A stretch of 64,000 nucleotides of DNA, from NCBI GenBank assembly GCA_963793245.1, contig CAWBZG010000002.1:868001-932000 (forward strand). The letters run 5' to 3'. The notes beneath the pieces are model-generated. The model worked only from the letters and a program-made list of their open reading frames with translations. It had not been told where the DNA came from and made no database searches. The stretch is from CAXBBB01 sp963793245. GTDB lineage: Bacteria; Bacteroidota; Rhodothermia; Rhodothermales; BA12. This document shows positions 27,116-36,851 of this stretch, piece by piece. The position numbers were made by a program, and so were the translations under genes. Each line of letters opens with the position of its first letter. Within the stretch, counting starts at the first letter, position 1.

Positions 27116-28864
27116 ATGCGTCTGCTGCTACTCGTCGCTCTCGTCCTCGCCCCGTCCGTCGCCCACTCGCAGACGGCTGTCCCGGCTCCCGAACGCGGAC
27201 TTAACGGTATGGTCGTCTCGGCCCACACCGACGCTTCGGATGCCGGGAGGGAAGTGTTGATGGCGGGAGGTAACGCGGTCGACGCTGCCGTAGCGACGGG
27301 CTTCGCGCTGGCTGTCACGTACCCCGTCGCAGGCAACGTCGGCGGCGGCGGGTTCATGGTGATTCGCGAGCCAGATGGATCGGCGACGACCTACGACTAC
27401 CGCGAGCGCGCACCGTCGGGCGCCACACGCGACATGTTTCTGGACTCGACCGGCGCGTTCGTCCCCAGCCGCTCGCAGCGCGGCTATCTCGCCTCGGGCG
27501 TTCCGGGAGCCGTCGCCGGAATGCTCAAAGCTCACGAGGATCACGGGCGCCTGTCGCGTGCCGCCGTCCTCGCCCCGGCTATCCGCTTGGCCCGCGAAGG
27601 CTTCGTCCTCACCCAGCGCCACGCCGACCGCTTCAATGCCTACCGCGACGAGTTCAGCGTGTACCCGTCGACCATGAAGTACTTCATGCCCGCCGACACA
27701 TCGCTGCGCTGGCTCCCCAACCACGTCTTCGTTCAGTCTGACCTAGCCGACGTACTCCAACGCATCGCCGACGAAGGCCCCGATGGGTTCTACCGGGGCG
27801 AGACCGCACGCCTCATCGCCCAAGAGATGGAGCGTGGCGATGGACTCATCAACGAGGCCGACCTCGCCGATTACTTCGCCGTCGAGCGTGAGCCGATCAC
27901 CGGCTTCTACCGTGGACACCGCATCCTGACGATGCCGCCTCCGTCGAGCGGGGGCATCGCCGTGATGCAGTTGCTCCATTCAGTCGAGCCGTATCCCGTC
28001 CGCGAGTTGGGCTACGGATCAAGCGCGCTGACCCACCTGATGGCCGAGTCGATGCGCCGCGTCTACGCCGACCGCGCCGAGTTCTTGGGCGATCCCGACT
28101 TCGTCAACGTCCCCATCGCAGGCCTGGTCGATCCCACCTACACGCGCGACCGCATGGCCAACTTCAACCCGTACCGCGCGACCGGAAGCGGAGACATCAC
28201 CCACGGCGCCCCGCACGAGTCCGATCAAACGACGCACTACAGTGCGGTCGACAGCGAAGGCCAAGCCGTCAGCGTGACGACGACGCTCAACGGCGGATTC
28301 GGCTCGATGGTCGTCGTCGACGGCGCGGGCTTCTTTCTCAACAACGAGATGGACGACTTCTCGGCCAAGCCCGGCACGGCCAACATGTTCGGACTGCTCG
28401 GCGCCGAAGCCAACAGCATCGTCCCCGGCAAGCGCATGCTCTCGTCGATGACGCCCACCATCGTCGAAGACCCGGACGGTGAGTTGCTGCTCGTGACCGG
28501 AACGCCCGGCGGCGCCACGATCATCACGACGGTCTTCCAGGTCATCCTCAACGTCGTCGACCACCAGATGGACATCCAGCGCGCCGTCGACGCAGGCCGC
28601 ATCCACCACCAGTGGTTCCCCGACGAACTCCGCTTCGAGCCGTACGCGCTAGGCCCTGACGCCGTCTACAACCTCGAACTGCGCGGCTGGGACGTCGTCG
28701 CTAGGCGCGGCACGTGGGGCAACGCTGCCAGCATCCTCGTCCGTCCCGAAACGCGCTACCAGGTCGATCCGTCCGGCTTGGACGAGATCCAGATTCGGAC
28801 GACGATGCGCGTGCTGCTCGGAGCGCCGGACCATCGCGGAGAAGGCGGGGCGAGCGGTTACTGA
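27116..28864 (+). CDS. ggt: Gamma-glutamyltransferase
   Basis: Periplasmic Ntn-hydrolase that cleaves gamma-glutamyl bonds such as glutathione and matures by self-cleavage. 582 residues from ATG 27116, with signal peptide LLLLVALVLAPSVAHSQ; the upstream in-frame part does not look coding. Family blocks: AHTDASDAGREVLMAGGNAV, GGGGFMVI, ASGVPGAVAGM and LTMPPPSSGGI. The cleavage/catalytic site is DQTTHYSAVD, with Thr373 as the expected nucleophile of the small subunit, and NNEMDDFSAKPG, SSMTPTIVEDP and GTPGGATIITTV are in the small subunit. Complete and in frame. Confidence 0.93.
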   Translation: MRLLLLVALVLAPSVAHSQTAVPAPERGLNGMVVSAHTDASDAGREVLMAGGNAVDAAVATGFALAVTYPVAGNVGGGGFMVIREPDGSATTYDYRERAPSGATRDMFLDSTGAFVPSRSQRGYLASGVPGAVAGMLKAHEDHGRLSRAAVLAPAIRLAREGFVLTQRHADRFNAYRDEFSVYPSTMKYFMPADTSLRWLPNHVFVQSDLADVLQRIADEGPDGFYRGETARLIAQEMERGDGLINEADLADYFAVEREPITGFYRGHRILTMPPPSSGGIAVMQLLHSVEPYPVRELGYGSSALTHLMAESMRRVYADRAEFLGDPDFVNVPIAGLVDPTYTRDRMANFNPYRATGSGDITHGAPHESDQTTHYSAVDSEGQAVSVTTTLNGGFGSMVVVDGAGFFLNNEMDDFSAKPGTANMFGLLGAEANSIVPGKRMLSSMTPTIVEDPDGELLLVTGTPGGATIITTVFQVILNVVDHQMDIQRAVDAGRIHHQWFPDELRFEPYALGPDAVYNLELRGWDVVARRGTWGNAASILVRPETRYQVDPSGLDEIQIRTTMRVLLGAPDHRGEGGASGY

Positions 28865-28893
28865 GTCAGGACCGGCACACCCCACTTCAAGTT

Positions 28894-29000
28894 TGTCATC
28901 GCGAGGAGTGCAGCGACAGCCAGCCGCGCACCTGCGGGGTGGCGATCTCCGTCACTGGGCGATGGCTGGGAGATCGCCACGCTTCGCTCGCGATGTCACA
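28894..29000. repeat. REP/MITE-like palindromic repeat, copy R2 (with internal insert)
   Basis: Same arms as R1 (TCATCGCGAGGAG..., ...CTTCGCTCGCGATG), but the left half carries an extra GC-rich segment of about 20 bases near 28918-28940. It fills the gap between convergent ggt and purF. Confidence 0.82.
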
Positions 29001-29029
29001 GGATCAGAGGTGCTAGTGGTAGCGGCTCC

Positions 29030-30529
29030 TCAAGACCACTCGTGCATCTCCTTCGTGACTTCCTCGGTGGCGACAGGGACCGGGTATTCGCCCGAGAAGC
29101 ACGCGTTGCAGAACCCCTTGGCTTCTGGATTGGCTGTGTGGACGGCCTTCATCATGCTGGGGACCGAGACGTACGCGAGCGAGTCGACGCCGAGCCACTT
29201 TTCGATGTCCGGGATGCCGTCGAATTGGTTGACGAGCAGTTCGTCGTAGCTGGGGAAGTCCATGCCATAGAAGCAGGGCGCTTTGACGGGCGGGCTGGCG
29301 ACGCGGAAGTGGACCTCTTTAGCTCCGGCCTTGCGCACCATCTTGACGAGCTGCTGTGCCGTCGTGCCTCTGACGATGGAGTCGTCGAGCATGACGACGA
29401 TCCGGTCTTTGAGGACGCCGTCGACCGTGTTGAACTTGCGCCGCACTTTGAGTTCGCGGTTGCTCTGGCCCGGTGAGATAAACGTGCGTCCGACGTAGTG
29501 ATTGCGGATCAGGCCGATCTCGAAGCGGCAATCGTGACCGAGTTTCAGACACTCGTCGACGTAGCCGATGGCGGCCGTATTGCTGCTGTCCGGCACGGCG
29601 ATTACGATGGGGCGCTTCTCGCCTTCGGGGACCTGGGGGACGGGCGCGTCGTGCGCCAGCGCCTTGCCGATCTTGCGCCGCACTTTGTCGACGTTCTCTC
29701 CGAACACTTTGCTGTCGGGCCGTGCGAAGTAGACGTACTCGAACACGCAGTGACTCACTCCGAAGCGTTGGCCTAGCTGCTCTGAGTGAAAGTTGCCCGT
29801 TTTGCAGCCTTCGGCGTCGATGATCAGGATTTCGCCCGGACGGATGTCGCGCAGGTACTCGGCTTCGATCAGGTCGAACGCGCACGTTTCCGACGCGACG
29901 CAGTAGCCATACGTGCCATCCGAGTTCATGACGCGGCCTAGGGCGAGCGGGCGGAAGCCGTTGGGGTCGCGGACGGCGATCAGCGCGTCGTCGGTCAGAA
30001 TCGAGAGCGAGAAGGCGCCTTCGACCTGTCCCAGCGCGTCGATCACCTGGTCGACGCGGCGCGTCCGTCGGCTCTGGGCGATCAGGTGCAGGATCAACTC
30101 GCTGTCGGCGGTCGACTGAAACAGCGTGCCGCGTTCGCTGAACGAGCGGCGCAGTTCGGCGGCGTTGCTGATGTTGCCGTTGTGCGCGAGCGCCACGTTG
30201 CCGGTCTTGTCGTGGACGACGAAGGGCTGGATGTTGACCTTATTGTCGGCGGCGCCCGACGTCGAGTAGCGATTGTGGCCGATGGCGCTGCTGCCGACGA
30301 GGGTCGACTCGAACAGGCGCGCGTCGTCGAACACGTCGAGGACCAGTCCGAAGTCCTTGTGGACGTGCATCGCATTGCGTTGCTTGACGGCGTCGTAGCG
30401 CGAGGTTACGATGCCGGACGATTCCTGGCCTCGGTGCTGGAGCGCGTGCAGGCCGTAGTACGTCAGCCGCGCGGCCTGGCTCGTGTTGAACGCGCCGAAG
30501 ATGCCGCAGTATTCCTGGTATTGACGCAT
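29030..30529 (-). CDS. purF: Amidophosphoribosyltransferase PurF
   Basis: First committed step of purine synthesis: transfers ammonia from glutamine to PRPP. 499 residues. The N-terminal glutaminase nucleophile is Cys8 behind a 7-residue leader (MRQYQEY-CGIFGAF), so a propeptide must be removed. LHALQHRGQESSGI and GHNRYSTSG are glutaminase blocks. The PRPP loop VVMLDDSIVRGTT is in the C-terminal domain. Four ordered Cys residues, in the central and C-terminal part (KLGHDCRF, APCFYGM, FCNACFSGEYP), fit the iron-sulfur type of PurF. Start ATG 30529. Confidence 0.95.
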   Translation of the reverse strand: MRQYQEYCGIFGAFNTSQAARLTYYGLHALQHRGQESSGIVTSRYDAVKQRNAMHVHKDFGLVLDVFDDARLFESTLVGSSAIGHNRYSTSGAADNKVNIQPFVVHDKTGNVALAHNGNISNAAELRRSFSERGTLFQSTADSELILHLIAQSRRTRRVDQVIDALGQVEGAFSLSILTDDALIAVRDPNGFRPLALGRVMNSDGTYGYCVASETCAFDLIEAEYLRDIRPGEILIIDAEGCKTGNFHSEQLGQRFGVSHCVFEYVYFARPDSKVFGENVDKVRRKIGKALAHDAPVPQVPEGEKRPIVIAVPDSSNTAAIGYVDECLKLGHDCRFEIGLIRNHYVGRTFISPGQSNRELKVRRKFNTVDGVLKDRIVVMLDDSIVRGTTAQQLVKMVRKAGAKEVHFRVASPPVKAPCFYGMDFPSYDELLVNQFDGIPDIEKWLGVDSLAYVSVPSMMKAVHTANPEAKGFCNACFSGEYPVPVATEEVTKEMHEWS

Positions 30530-30569
30530 GGACGAACCGAGTCAGAGTGGTGAGAGGTCGCCGGTCAAG

Positions 30570-31088
30570 CTACAACGCCACGAGCAGGGCGGCGGCGGCG
30601 ATTCCGGCTGCATCCCACGCCAAATCGCGCAGACTGAATCCTGATCCGTTAACTCTCCGCGCGTCGTACACCTCTTTGGCGATGCCGACAGCCAGAGCGC
30701 TCGCCGCTGAGACCGGGAGCGAGGCGTCCTCGCTGGCGTCGAGTTTGTTGACCAGCACGTACTGACCGTTCGTCGTCAGCAGGAAACTGGCCGAGAAATG
30801 CAGCGCTTTGTCGCGGCCCCACCACGCGTCGTCGGCCCATTTCCAGGCACGCTCAGACCCCTCCGCCGCTGGCGCGGCACCTCCCCTCAGCTGAGGGGAG
30901 GACGTTCGTTGGCTAGACACGCGGTCTGCTACTACGCCGTCCCCTCCTTGGGCAAGGAGGGGTGCCCGAAGGGTGGGGTGGTCCGACGCGGCACACACTT
31001 TCGCCTGAATAACGACCGAGCACTCATCCGCTTGCGCCCACGCGGGGGACGCGATTACGGCGAGCAGCAGGGCGAGAGCAGCGCGCAT
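30570..31088 (-). CDS. YfiM-like (DUF2279) exported protein with in-frame palindromic insert
   Basis: 172 residues from ATG 31088, with signal peptide ALALLLAVIASPAWAQ. The C-terminal half matches YfiM/DUF2279 proteins: WWGRDKALHFSASFLLTT, ALAVGIAKEVYDARR, FSLRDLAWDAAGIAAAAL. Between the signal peptide and this domain about 50 residues (from about SDHPTLRAPLLAQGG to AAPAAEGSERA) are encoded by two opposite palindromic repeat units (about 30856-31003). The frame survives through them, so the protein may still be made with a foreign linker. The start codon shares one base with the stop of the upstream NSS transporter (TGATG). Confidence 0.72.
   Translation of the reverse strand: MRAALALLLAVIASPAWAQADECSVVIQAKVCAASDHPTLRAPLLAQGGDGVVADRVSSQRTSSPQLRGGAAPAAEGSERAWKWADDAWWGRDKALHFSASFLLTTNGQYVLVNKLDASEDASLPVSAASALAVGIAKEVYDARRVNGSGFSLRDLAWDAAGIAAAALLVAL
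30856..31003. repeat. Pair of opposed palindromic repeat units inside the YfiM-like gene
   Basis: Left unit holds a perfect 20-base palindrome at 30881-30900 (CTCCCCTCAGCTGAGGGGAG). The right unit holds a 10-bp stem with a 2-base loop at 30941-30962 (CCCCTCCTTG / CAAGGAGGGG). Related flanks (ACCCCTCCGCC... and ...GGGTGGGGTGGTCC) run outwards, so the two units are inverted relative to each other around about 40 unrelated bases. Confidence 0.75.
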
Positions 31089-32485
31089 CAGCTCGCCGGA
31101 AAGAACGTGCCGTAGATCTGGTAAATCAGCACGATGCCGACGGCTACGGGGCAGACGTACTTGATCATGAAGGACCACGCGCGCGAAAGAGGAACGGCGT
31201 CGCCGCTCGTGCCGAGGGCATCCAGCGCGTTGTCCGTACCCCACTTCCAGCCGACGAACAGGCAGATCAGCAGCGCGCCGATCGACAGCGAATAGGTGCC
31301 CCAGATCTTGTCCTGGATGTCGAGGAACGACGCGCCCAACACTCCGCCAAACAGGTCGCCGACGCCCGATGAGAAGAACGGACTGTACCCCTGCGACATC
31401 GCCGACGGGATCGCCAGCAGGAAGCACGCGCCGCCGACGATCCACGCCGCCTTGACCCGGCTCCACTTTTTCTCGTCGACGAAGTATGCTACGACGACTT
31501 CGAGCAAGCTGATCGTCGACGTGAGGGCGGCTATCGAGAGGAGCAGGTAGAACGCAATCGCGAAGAAGCCACCAGCGGGCAGGCTGTTGAAGATCGTTGG
31601 CAGGACGACGAAGACCAGGCCCGGACCGGCGCCGGGTTCGACTCCGGCGGCGAACAGGGCAGGGAAGATCATCACGCCTGCGAGCAGGGCGATCGCCGTG
31701 TCGAACAGAGCGACGGTCGCTCCGGCTTGCGGAAGGTTCTCGCTCGACGGGAAGTACGAGCCGTACGTGATCATCGCGCCCATGCCCAGGCTCAGACTGA
31801 ACAGCGCCTGCCCCAGAGCGTCGAGGACAGCGTCGCCTTCGAGTTTAGAGAAGTCGGGATAGAAGAGGTAGCGCAAGCCTTCGGCACCGCCCGGAAGCGT
31901 CGCCGACCGAATCGCCAGAAACAGCAACAGAACGAGTAGGACGGGCATCAGCACCTTGCTCACCCGCTCAATCCCGCCCGACACGCCGCCCTGAACCACC
32001 AGAATCGTCAGTAGCATGAAGCCTGCCGCGAGCAGAATCGGGGTCGTCGAGCCGATCAGTTCGGCGAAGAGCGCGCCGCTAGCCTGCGCGTCGATGACGA
32101 CGTTGAAATCGCCCGACACGGCGTGCCACAGGTAGGAGAGCGTCCATCCGGCGACGACGCTGTAGAACGCCAGGATGCCGAAGCCGGTCAGTACGCCCAG
32201 TCCGCCGACCCACGGCCATGCCGATTCGGGTACGAGCGCTTTGAAGGCGCCTACGGGGTTGCGGCGCGTGGTCCGGCCCATTCCCAGTTCGGCCCAGATG
32301 ACGGGCACGCCGATGGCGAACACGAAGACGAGGTAGAGCAGTACGAACGCGCCGCCGCCGTTCTCACCAGCCGAATAGGGGAAACGCCAGATGTTGCCCA
32401 GCCCAATCGCCGAGCCGGAGGCCGCCAGGATGAAGCCTAGCTTGGAATTCCAGGTGCCGCGATCAGCGGAAGAGGGGGTTGCCAA
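31088..32485 (-). CDS. Neurotransmitter:sodium symporter (NSS/SNF) family transporter
   Basis: LeuT-fold Na+-coupled transporter, probably for an amino acid. 465 residues, with about 12 TM helices. The first helix carries the canonical GSAIGLGNIWRFPY substrate/sodium motif, then GGGAFVLLYLVFVFAIGVPV. Later SLSLGMGAMITYGSYFP is the TM6 unwound region. Translation probably begins at TTG 32485 (MATPSSADRGTWNSKLGF), matching the TTG-GCA-AC start of its paralog upstream. It is intact, in contrast to that paralog. Upstream lies a small exported membrane protein; the downstream YfiM-like gene is overlapped by one base. Confidence 0.9.
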   Translation of the reverse strand: MATPSSADRGTWNSKLGFILAASGSAIGLGNIWRFPYSAGENGGGAFVLLYLVFVFAIGVPVIWAELGMGRTTRRNPVGAFKALVPESAWPWVGGLGVLTGFGILAFYSVVAGWTLSYLWHAVSGDFNVVIDAQASGALFAELIGSTTPILLAAGFMLLTILVVQGGVSGGIERVSKVLMPVLLVLLLFLAIRSATLPGGAEGLRYLFYPDFSKLEGDAVLDALGQALFSLSLGMGAMITYGSYFPSSENLPQAGATVALFDTAIALLAGVMIFPALFAAGVEPGAGPGLVFVVLPTIFNSLPAGGFFAIAFYLLLSIAALTSTISLLEVVVAYFVDEKKWSRVKAAWIVGGACFLLAIPSAMSQGYSPFFSSGVGDLFGGVLGASFLDIQDKIWGTYSLSIGALLICLFVGWKWGTDNALDALGTSGDAVPLSRAWSFMIKYVCPVAVGIVLIYQIYGTFFPAS

Positions 32486-32498
32486 CGTCGTATCGGGG

Positions 32499-32885
32499 TC
32501 AGTCGCGCATCAGCGTGCGCATCGAAACGACGATGCCGCCGAATAGGATCAGCCCGGCCAGTAGCATCACGACCGCCCCACCGATGGGAAACGTCTGATA
32601 GCGCACCGACACGTTCTGCGTGACCCCGCCCGACGAGAGCCGGACGACGCCTGCGCGCTGCGGCTGCCACGCCCACGTCGATGCTGACGGATCGCGGACG
32701 ACGGTTTCGCGCGAGACGAGCGCGGTTGCGCCGGGGCGGTAGAGCACGGACAGCGTATCGCTCGCACCTTCGGGAACGACAATGTCTAGCACCTCGCCGC
32801 CGGGGACGACGGTTGCGTCGACGAACTGCGCCTGGGCAGTGGGGATCGTGGCGAGTGCGATCAGCAAGAGAAAGAGGTGTCGCAT
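32499..32885 (-). CDS. Small exported protein with one C-terminal TM helix
   Basis: 128 residues. Signal peptide LLLIALATIPTAQAQ, a beta-rich domain (about 20-95) with no recognised family, then one TM helix (GGAVVMLLAGLILFGGIVV) and a short basic tail (SMRTLMRD). Predicted topology is a periplasmic domain anchored in the inner membrane. It sits between two NSS transporter genes, 4 bases from the upstream one and 13 bases from the downstream one, so it is probably co-transcribed and may act with them. No function assigned. Confidence 0.7.
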   Translation of the reverse strand: MRHLFLLLIALATIPTAQAQFVDATVVPGGEVLDIVVPEGASDTLSVLYRPGATALVSRETVVRDPSASTWAWQPQRAGVVRLSSGGVTQNVSVRYQTFPIGGAVVMLLAGLILFGGIVVSMRTLMRD

Positions 32886-32889
32886 CGTG

Positions 32890-34468
32890 TTAGAGGGAAG
32901 AGACGTCGTCGGACATCGCGTCGAAGGGGGACGGCGGAGGCGGCGTCGGGCGGCCGTACGTCAGATAAGCGGCGCCTCCCAGCGTGAAGATGAGCCAGAA
33001 CAGGGGAACGGCGACGGGCAGCCAATCCAATCCGCCCAGCGGGTTGCCCGCTGCGTAGAGTCCGCCGCCGAACTCTTGGATCAGGCTCCAGAGCAGCACG
33101 AAGCCGAGCAGTCCAGGCGCGACGTATTTGAGCATCACGTCGAACCACGGCCCCAAGGGGATCTTGGTGTGCAGGTTGACGGCCCTACGCAGTTTGCTCG
33201 CGCCCAGCACCCAGCCGACGAAGATGACTTCCAGGAAGCCGACCGTCAGCAGGCTGTAGTTGAACACCCAGTGGTCCATCATGTCGAGCAGCGACAGGCC
33301 GAGCGTGCCGTTGGCAGCAAGTCCGGGGTCGACGATGGTCGGTAGCGTGTAGGCCAGCGATCCCAGCGCGCCGGGGACGAACACGATGGCGAGCGCGGCG
33401 GCGCGCGAGATGCCCAACTTGTCGCGTAGGGCAGCGGCGGGGCCTTCGATCAGCGAGATGCTCGACGTGAGTCCGGCGACGACCATCAGGAAGAAGAACG
33501 CGAAGCCCAGCACCTTGGCGAGCGCGCCGAACTCGGCGATGCCTTGCGGGATCACGAAGAAACTCAGCGACAGCGTCCCGCCGACGGGGTTGAGGGCGAA
33601 GGCGAACAGCAGGCCGAAGATGGCGACGCCTGCCAGAAACTCGAACCCGCAGTTCATGAACGACACCAGCAGCGAGTTGTTGACCACGTCCGAGCGTTTG
33701 GGCAGGTAGCTCGCGTAGGCGGTCATCGTGCCCAAGCCCAGCGAGAGCGAGAAGAACATCTGTGCGAACGCGCCCTTCCAAACCGCTGGGTCGCTGACGC
33801 CCGAGAAGTCGGGGGTGAAGAGGTAGAGCACGCCGTCCAAGCCGCCGTCGCGCGTGAGAGCGAGCACGATCAGGCCGATCATGAACAGCCACATCAGCGG
33901 CACGAAGATGCGGACAGCCTTCTCGATGGTCGCCGTGCCTTTGATCAAGATCATCCCGTTGAGCGCCCAGATGACGAGGACGGCCAGCATCGGCCAATAC
34001 GTCGCGATCAGGTCGAAGAAGTAGACCGTCGAACTGACGCCCGCGCTCGGCTCCATGAAGGGAGCGAAGGGGGCTGTCGCGCCCGGCTCGAACAGGCCGC
34101 CCAGCGCGCCGACCATCATGCCCGAGCGCCCAGCCCAGAATCGCGATGTAATACATCGTGATCAGCAGCGCGCACGACAAACTCCACCACCCGACGAACT
34201 CGCCGCGCTTACCCGCCACAGCAGACAAAGCCTGAGGCAGCGCGCGACGCGTCGACGCACCCAGCCCAAACTCGACGATCATGACCGGAATGCCCAGCGC
34301 GAACAGCGCCACGAAGTAGGGCAGATAGAACGCGCCGCCGCCGTATTGATAGGCGTTCGACGCGAAGAAGACGATGTTGCCCAGTCCAATCGCCGAACCG
34401 GAAGCGGCGAGCACGAAGCCCAGTTTGGAATTCCAGGTGCCGCGTTCTTCTTGTGAGATCGTTGCCAA
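32890..34468 (-). pseudogene. Second NSS/SNF family transporter, frameshifted
   Basis: Paralog of the intact NSS transporter. From TTG 34468 it begins ATISQEERGTWNSKLGFVLA and keeps GSAIGLGNIVFFASNAYQYG, GGAFYLPYFVALFALG and the helix SLSCALLITMYYIAILGW. The frame breaks in a CCC run at 34121-34123; the other frame continues MMVGALGGLFEPG through SLSLGLGTMTAYASYLPKRS to the C-terminus. One base too many in the run explains the break (ILGWALG-MMVGALG once repaired, about 525 residues). The long upstream in-frame reading (to 34588) does not look like a transporter N-terminus. The first helix has VFFAS instead of IWRFPY, so substrate choice may differ. Confidence 0.82.
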
Positions 34469-34538
34469 GGGGGACGGTGTCGATGGGAAAGGGACAGCCC
34501 AGAAGGTAAGGCGTTGCGGCGCTGCGTTCCCGCCTGCT

Positions 34539-35276
34539 TCACACCGCGCCGCGCGATTGAGTGCCTTCGGCTGACGATTCGTCGCCAAAGAACGCTTCCA
34601 AGTCGCCTAAACTCGCCGAATCCGGAGCGAAGTCGCGGGCGATGCGTCCGTTGTCGATCACCAGAATCCGGTCGCAAATCTCGGCGACGTGGAGCAAGTT
34701 GTGCGACGAGAGCAGCAGCGTCGTGCCCAGGTCGCGCGTCTGTTGCAGCAGCACGTCGCGCAGGCGCAGTTGGGCGCGCGGGTCGAGCGTCGCGAACGGT
34801 TCGTCGAGCACGATCACGCTCGGCCCAGCCAGCAATGCGCCGACCAACCCCACCTTGCGCGCGTTGCCGGTCGACAGGTCGCGGATCAGCGGCGCGTGGG
34901 GAGCTGTCAGGTCGGGGCCGAGCAGGGCGCCGTAGAACCCCGTGAGGGTGTCGACCTCTTCGGACGAGCGTCCGTACAGACTGCCGACGTACCGGAAGTA
35001 TTCGGCGGGGCGTAGGAAGTCGAACAGGAATCGGCTATCGAGAAACGCACCGACGTCGGTTTTCCATCCGTCGTCGCGTCCGACGTTGTGGCTTCCGATG
35101 CGCACGTGCCCGCTGTCGGGTTCGGTCAGGTCGAGCAGGCAGCGCAGCAGCGTCGTCTTTCCTGCGCCGTTGTTGCCGACGATACCGACGCATTGTCCGG
35201 TCGGAATGTCGAGCGCAGAGATCGACAACTCGAACGGCCCGTAGGCTTTGCGCAGCGCGTCGATCTGAATGTCCAT
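34539..35276 (-). CDS. ABC transporter ATP-binding protein
   Basis: 245 residues, one complete ABC domain. Walker A GNNGAGKTTL near residues 31-40, then ABC signature region LSTGNARKVGLVGALL near 134, Walker B VIVLDEPFATLDP near 155 and a switch His in LLLSSHNLLH. The Q-loop region is DVGAFLDSRFLFDFLRPAEY. The C-terminal tail (LEAFFGDESSAEGTQ) is short. It pairs with the DUF5687-type permease 25 bases upstream, so the two likely form an exporter of unknown substrate, a common gene pair in Bacteroidota. Confidence 0.9.
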   Translation of the reverse strand: MDIQIDALRKAYGPFELSISALDIPTGQCVGIVGNNGAGKTTLLRCLLDLTEPDSGHVRIGSHNVGRDDGWKTDVGAFLDSRFLFDFLRPAEYFRYVGSLYGRSSEEVDTLTGFYGALLGPDLTAPHAPLIRDLSTGNARKVGLVGALLAGPSVIVLDEPFATLDPRAQLRLRDVLLQQTRDLGTTLLLSSHNLLHVAEICDRILVIDNGRIARDFAPDSASLGDLEAFFGDESSAEGTQSRGAV

Positions 35277-35301
35277 CGGCCCAAGCTACGGCGAGCGTGT
35301 G

Positions 35302-36754
35302 CTACTGTGTCGCCCGGAACGACGCCGCCATTTGGTGCCGAACCTTGGAGAATCGAAGCGTCAGCAGGCGCAGCGTCAGTGGCATCACCGCCAGCCCGAG
35401 CACACCCATTCCGGCGACGATCCACAGTCCCGTTGTCTTCCAGACGAACACGATCACGAACGCGGGAATCCCAATCACGGCGCCGCCCAGCATCTGCTTG
35501 CCCGAAATGCCCTGATAGTTGAACAGCGTACTCCCGCTCAGATCAAGCGCCGTCCGGTTCGTCGTGGCGACGCCGACCGTCAGCGGGATGCCGACACCGA
35601 GCGTGTATACTGCTGCCGAGAGCAAGGGTGCGATCAGGTGCGGACGCAGCAGCCAGAACAGCGGAGTCGCCACGACCACGACGCCAACCACGCTCAACCC
35701 CAGCAGCGCAACCTTGGCTGCGAGCAGGTCGCGCAGTTTGGTCGGTCGCACCATCAGCCCGTCGAACGACCGCCCTTCCCATCCGAACATCAGTGGCCCA
35801 TAGTTGAACGCCACGACGCCCGACGCCAAAAACCCCATCGCAAACCCCAGTCCAACGCCTTGGCTCTCGCCCAAGATCAACGGATACACGAGCGCAAAAG
35901 CCAGCGACGACAACACCATCTGCCGCGTCCGTCGGTGCCGAATCACAAGCAGTAGCTCCAGCCTGAGAGCCGACCGAATTGGACGCCCGACCACGAACCG
36001 CCCCAATGAAAGCGCGCGTGGACGCGTCGCCTCGGGATGAAGCAGTGCGTGATACTGTCCATACGTGACGGCGCGAAAGAGAAGCAGGGTGGCGACCGTC
36101 AGCCCTGCCAGTGGCGCCAAGCTGCCGAAGAGTGTCGCGTCGAGTTGGATGCGGATGAGGGTGGGCAAATACTGCGTCGTCAGCAAGTCGAGCGCGATCA
36201 AAACCCCGACGCCGATCAACGCCCACCGCACCTCGGCAAACCGCCAGGGGCGCAGCCGGAGCCACCGGCACAGCAGGTCGGCACACACGAGCGAGAGCAG
36301 CAACACCGTCGCCCAAACGATCGCTGTCACTGCACCGAATGGCCGTGCCAACGTCGAAACCGCAAACGCGCCGACGAACAGCATCGGCATCAGCCGTGTG
36401 GAGGTTGAACAGGTCCATCGCCGTCATCCGACGCACCAGCCCACGCCGGTCGACGGGCAGCATCAGGTAGGGCGCTAGACTTCCCGCCAACCCCGACTGC
36501 GTCAGGTACCGAAGCACGAACAGAGACGCCCACGCCGGAGCCACGAACTCGTGCAGCAAGCCCAATGGCTCAGCCTGCCCCGCAAACAGAAACGCCGCCG
36601 TCTTCGCTTTCCAACCAAAAAAGGTGAGCAGAAACGCGATGTACAACCCAAACAGCACCTTTAGCAGGCCAACGCCCCAGGACCGCGACTGCCGCCGCCA
36701 CCGCAACGCGCGTAGCCGGGCCAGCGAGAGGGTGAGCGAGGTTGTAGCAGTCAT
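35302..36754 (-). pseudogene. DUF5687-like ABC permease, frameshifted
   Basis: Multi-TM permease partner of the ABC ATPase. From ATG 36754 the first frame runs LARLRALRWRRQSRSWGVGL, VLFGLYIAFLLTFFGW and YLMLPVDRRGLVRRMTAMDL to FNLH. The frame shifts near 36396-36400 (a CACAC tract on the coding strand) and continues RLMPMLFVGAFAVSTLARPF, with helices to the C-terminus, including FNYGPLMFGWEGRSFDGLM and GISGKQMLGGAVIGIPAFVI. One inserted base accounts for it; repaired length about 483 residues fits DUF5687 proteins of Bacteroidota. It is the first gene of the ABC pair. Confidence 0.8.
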
Positions 36755-36851
36755 GGAGGAGAGCTAGCGGTGCCACTGGAGTCTGGATGGCGTGAGTCCG
36801 TCAGGCACGCCCCGACTTTGAAGAGGAGCAGTCAACTGATAACCCCCGATC

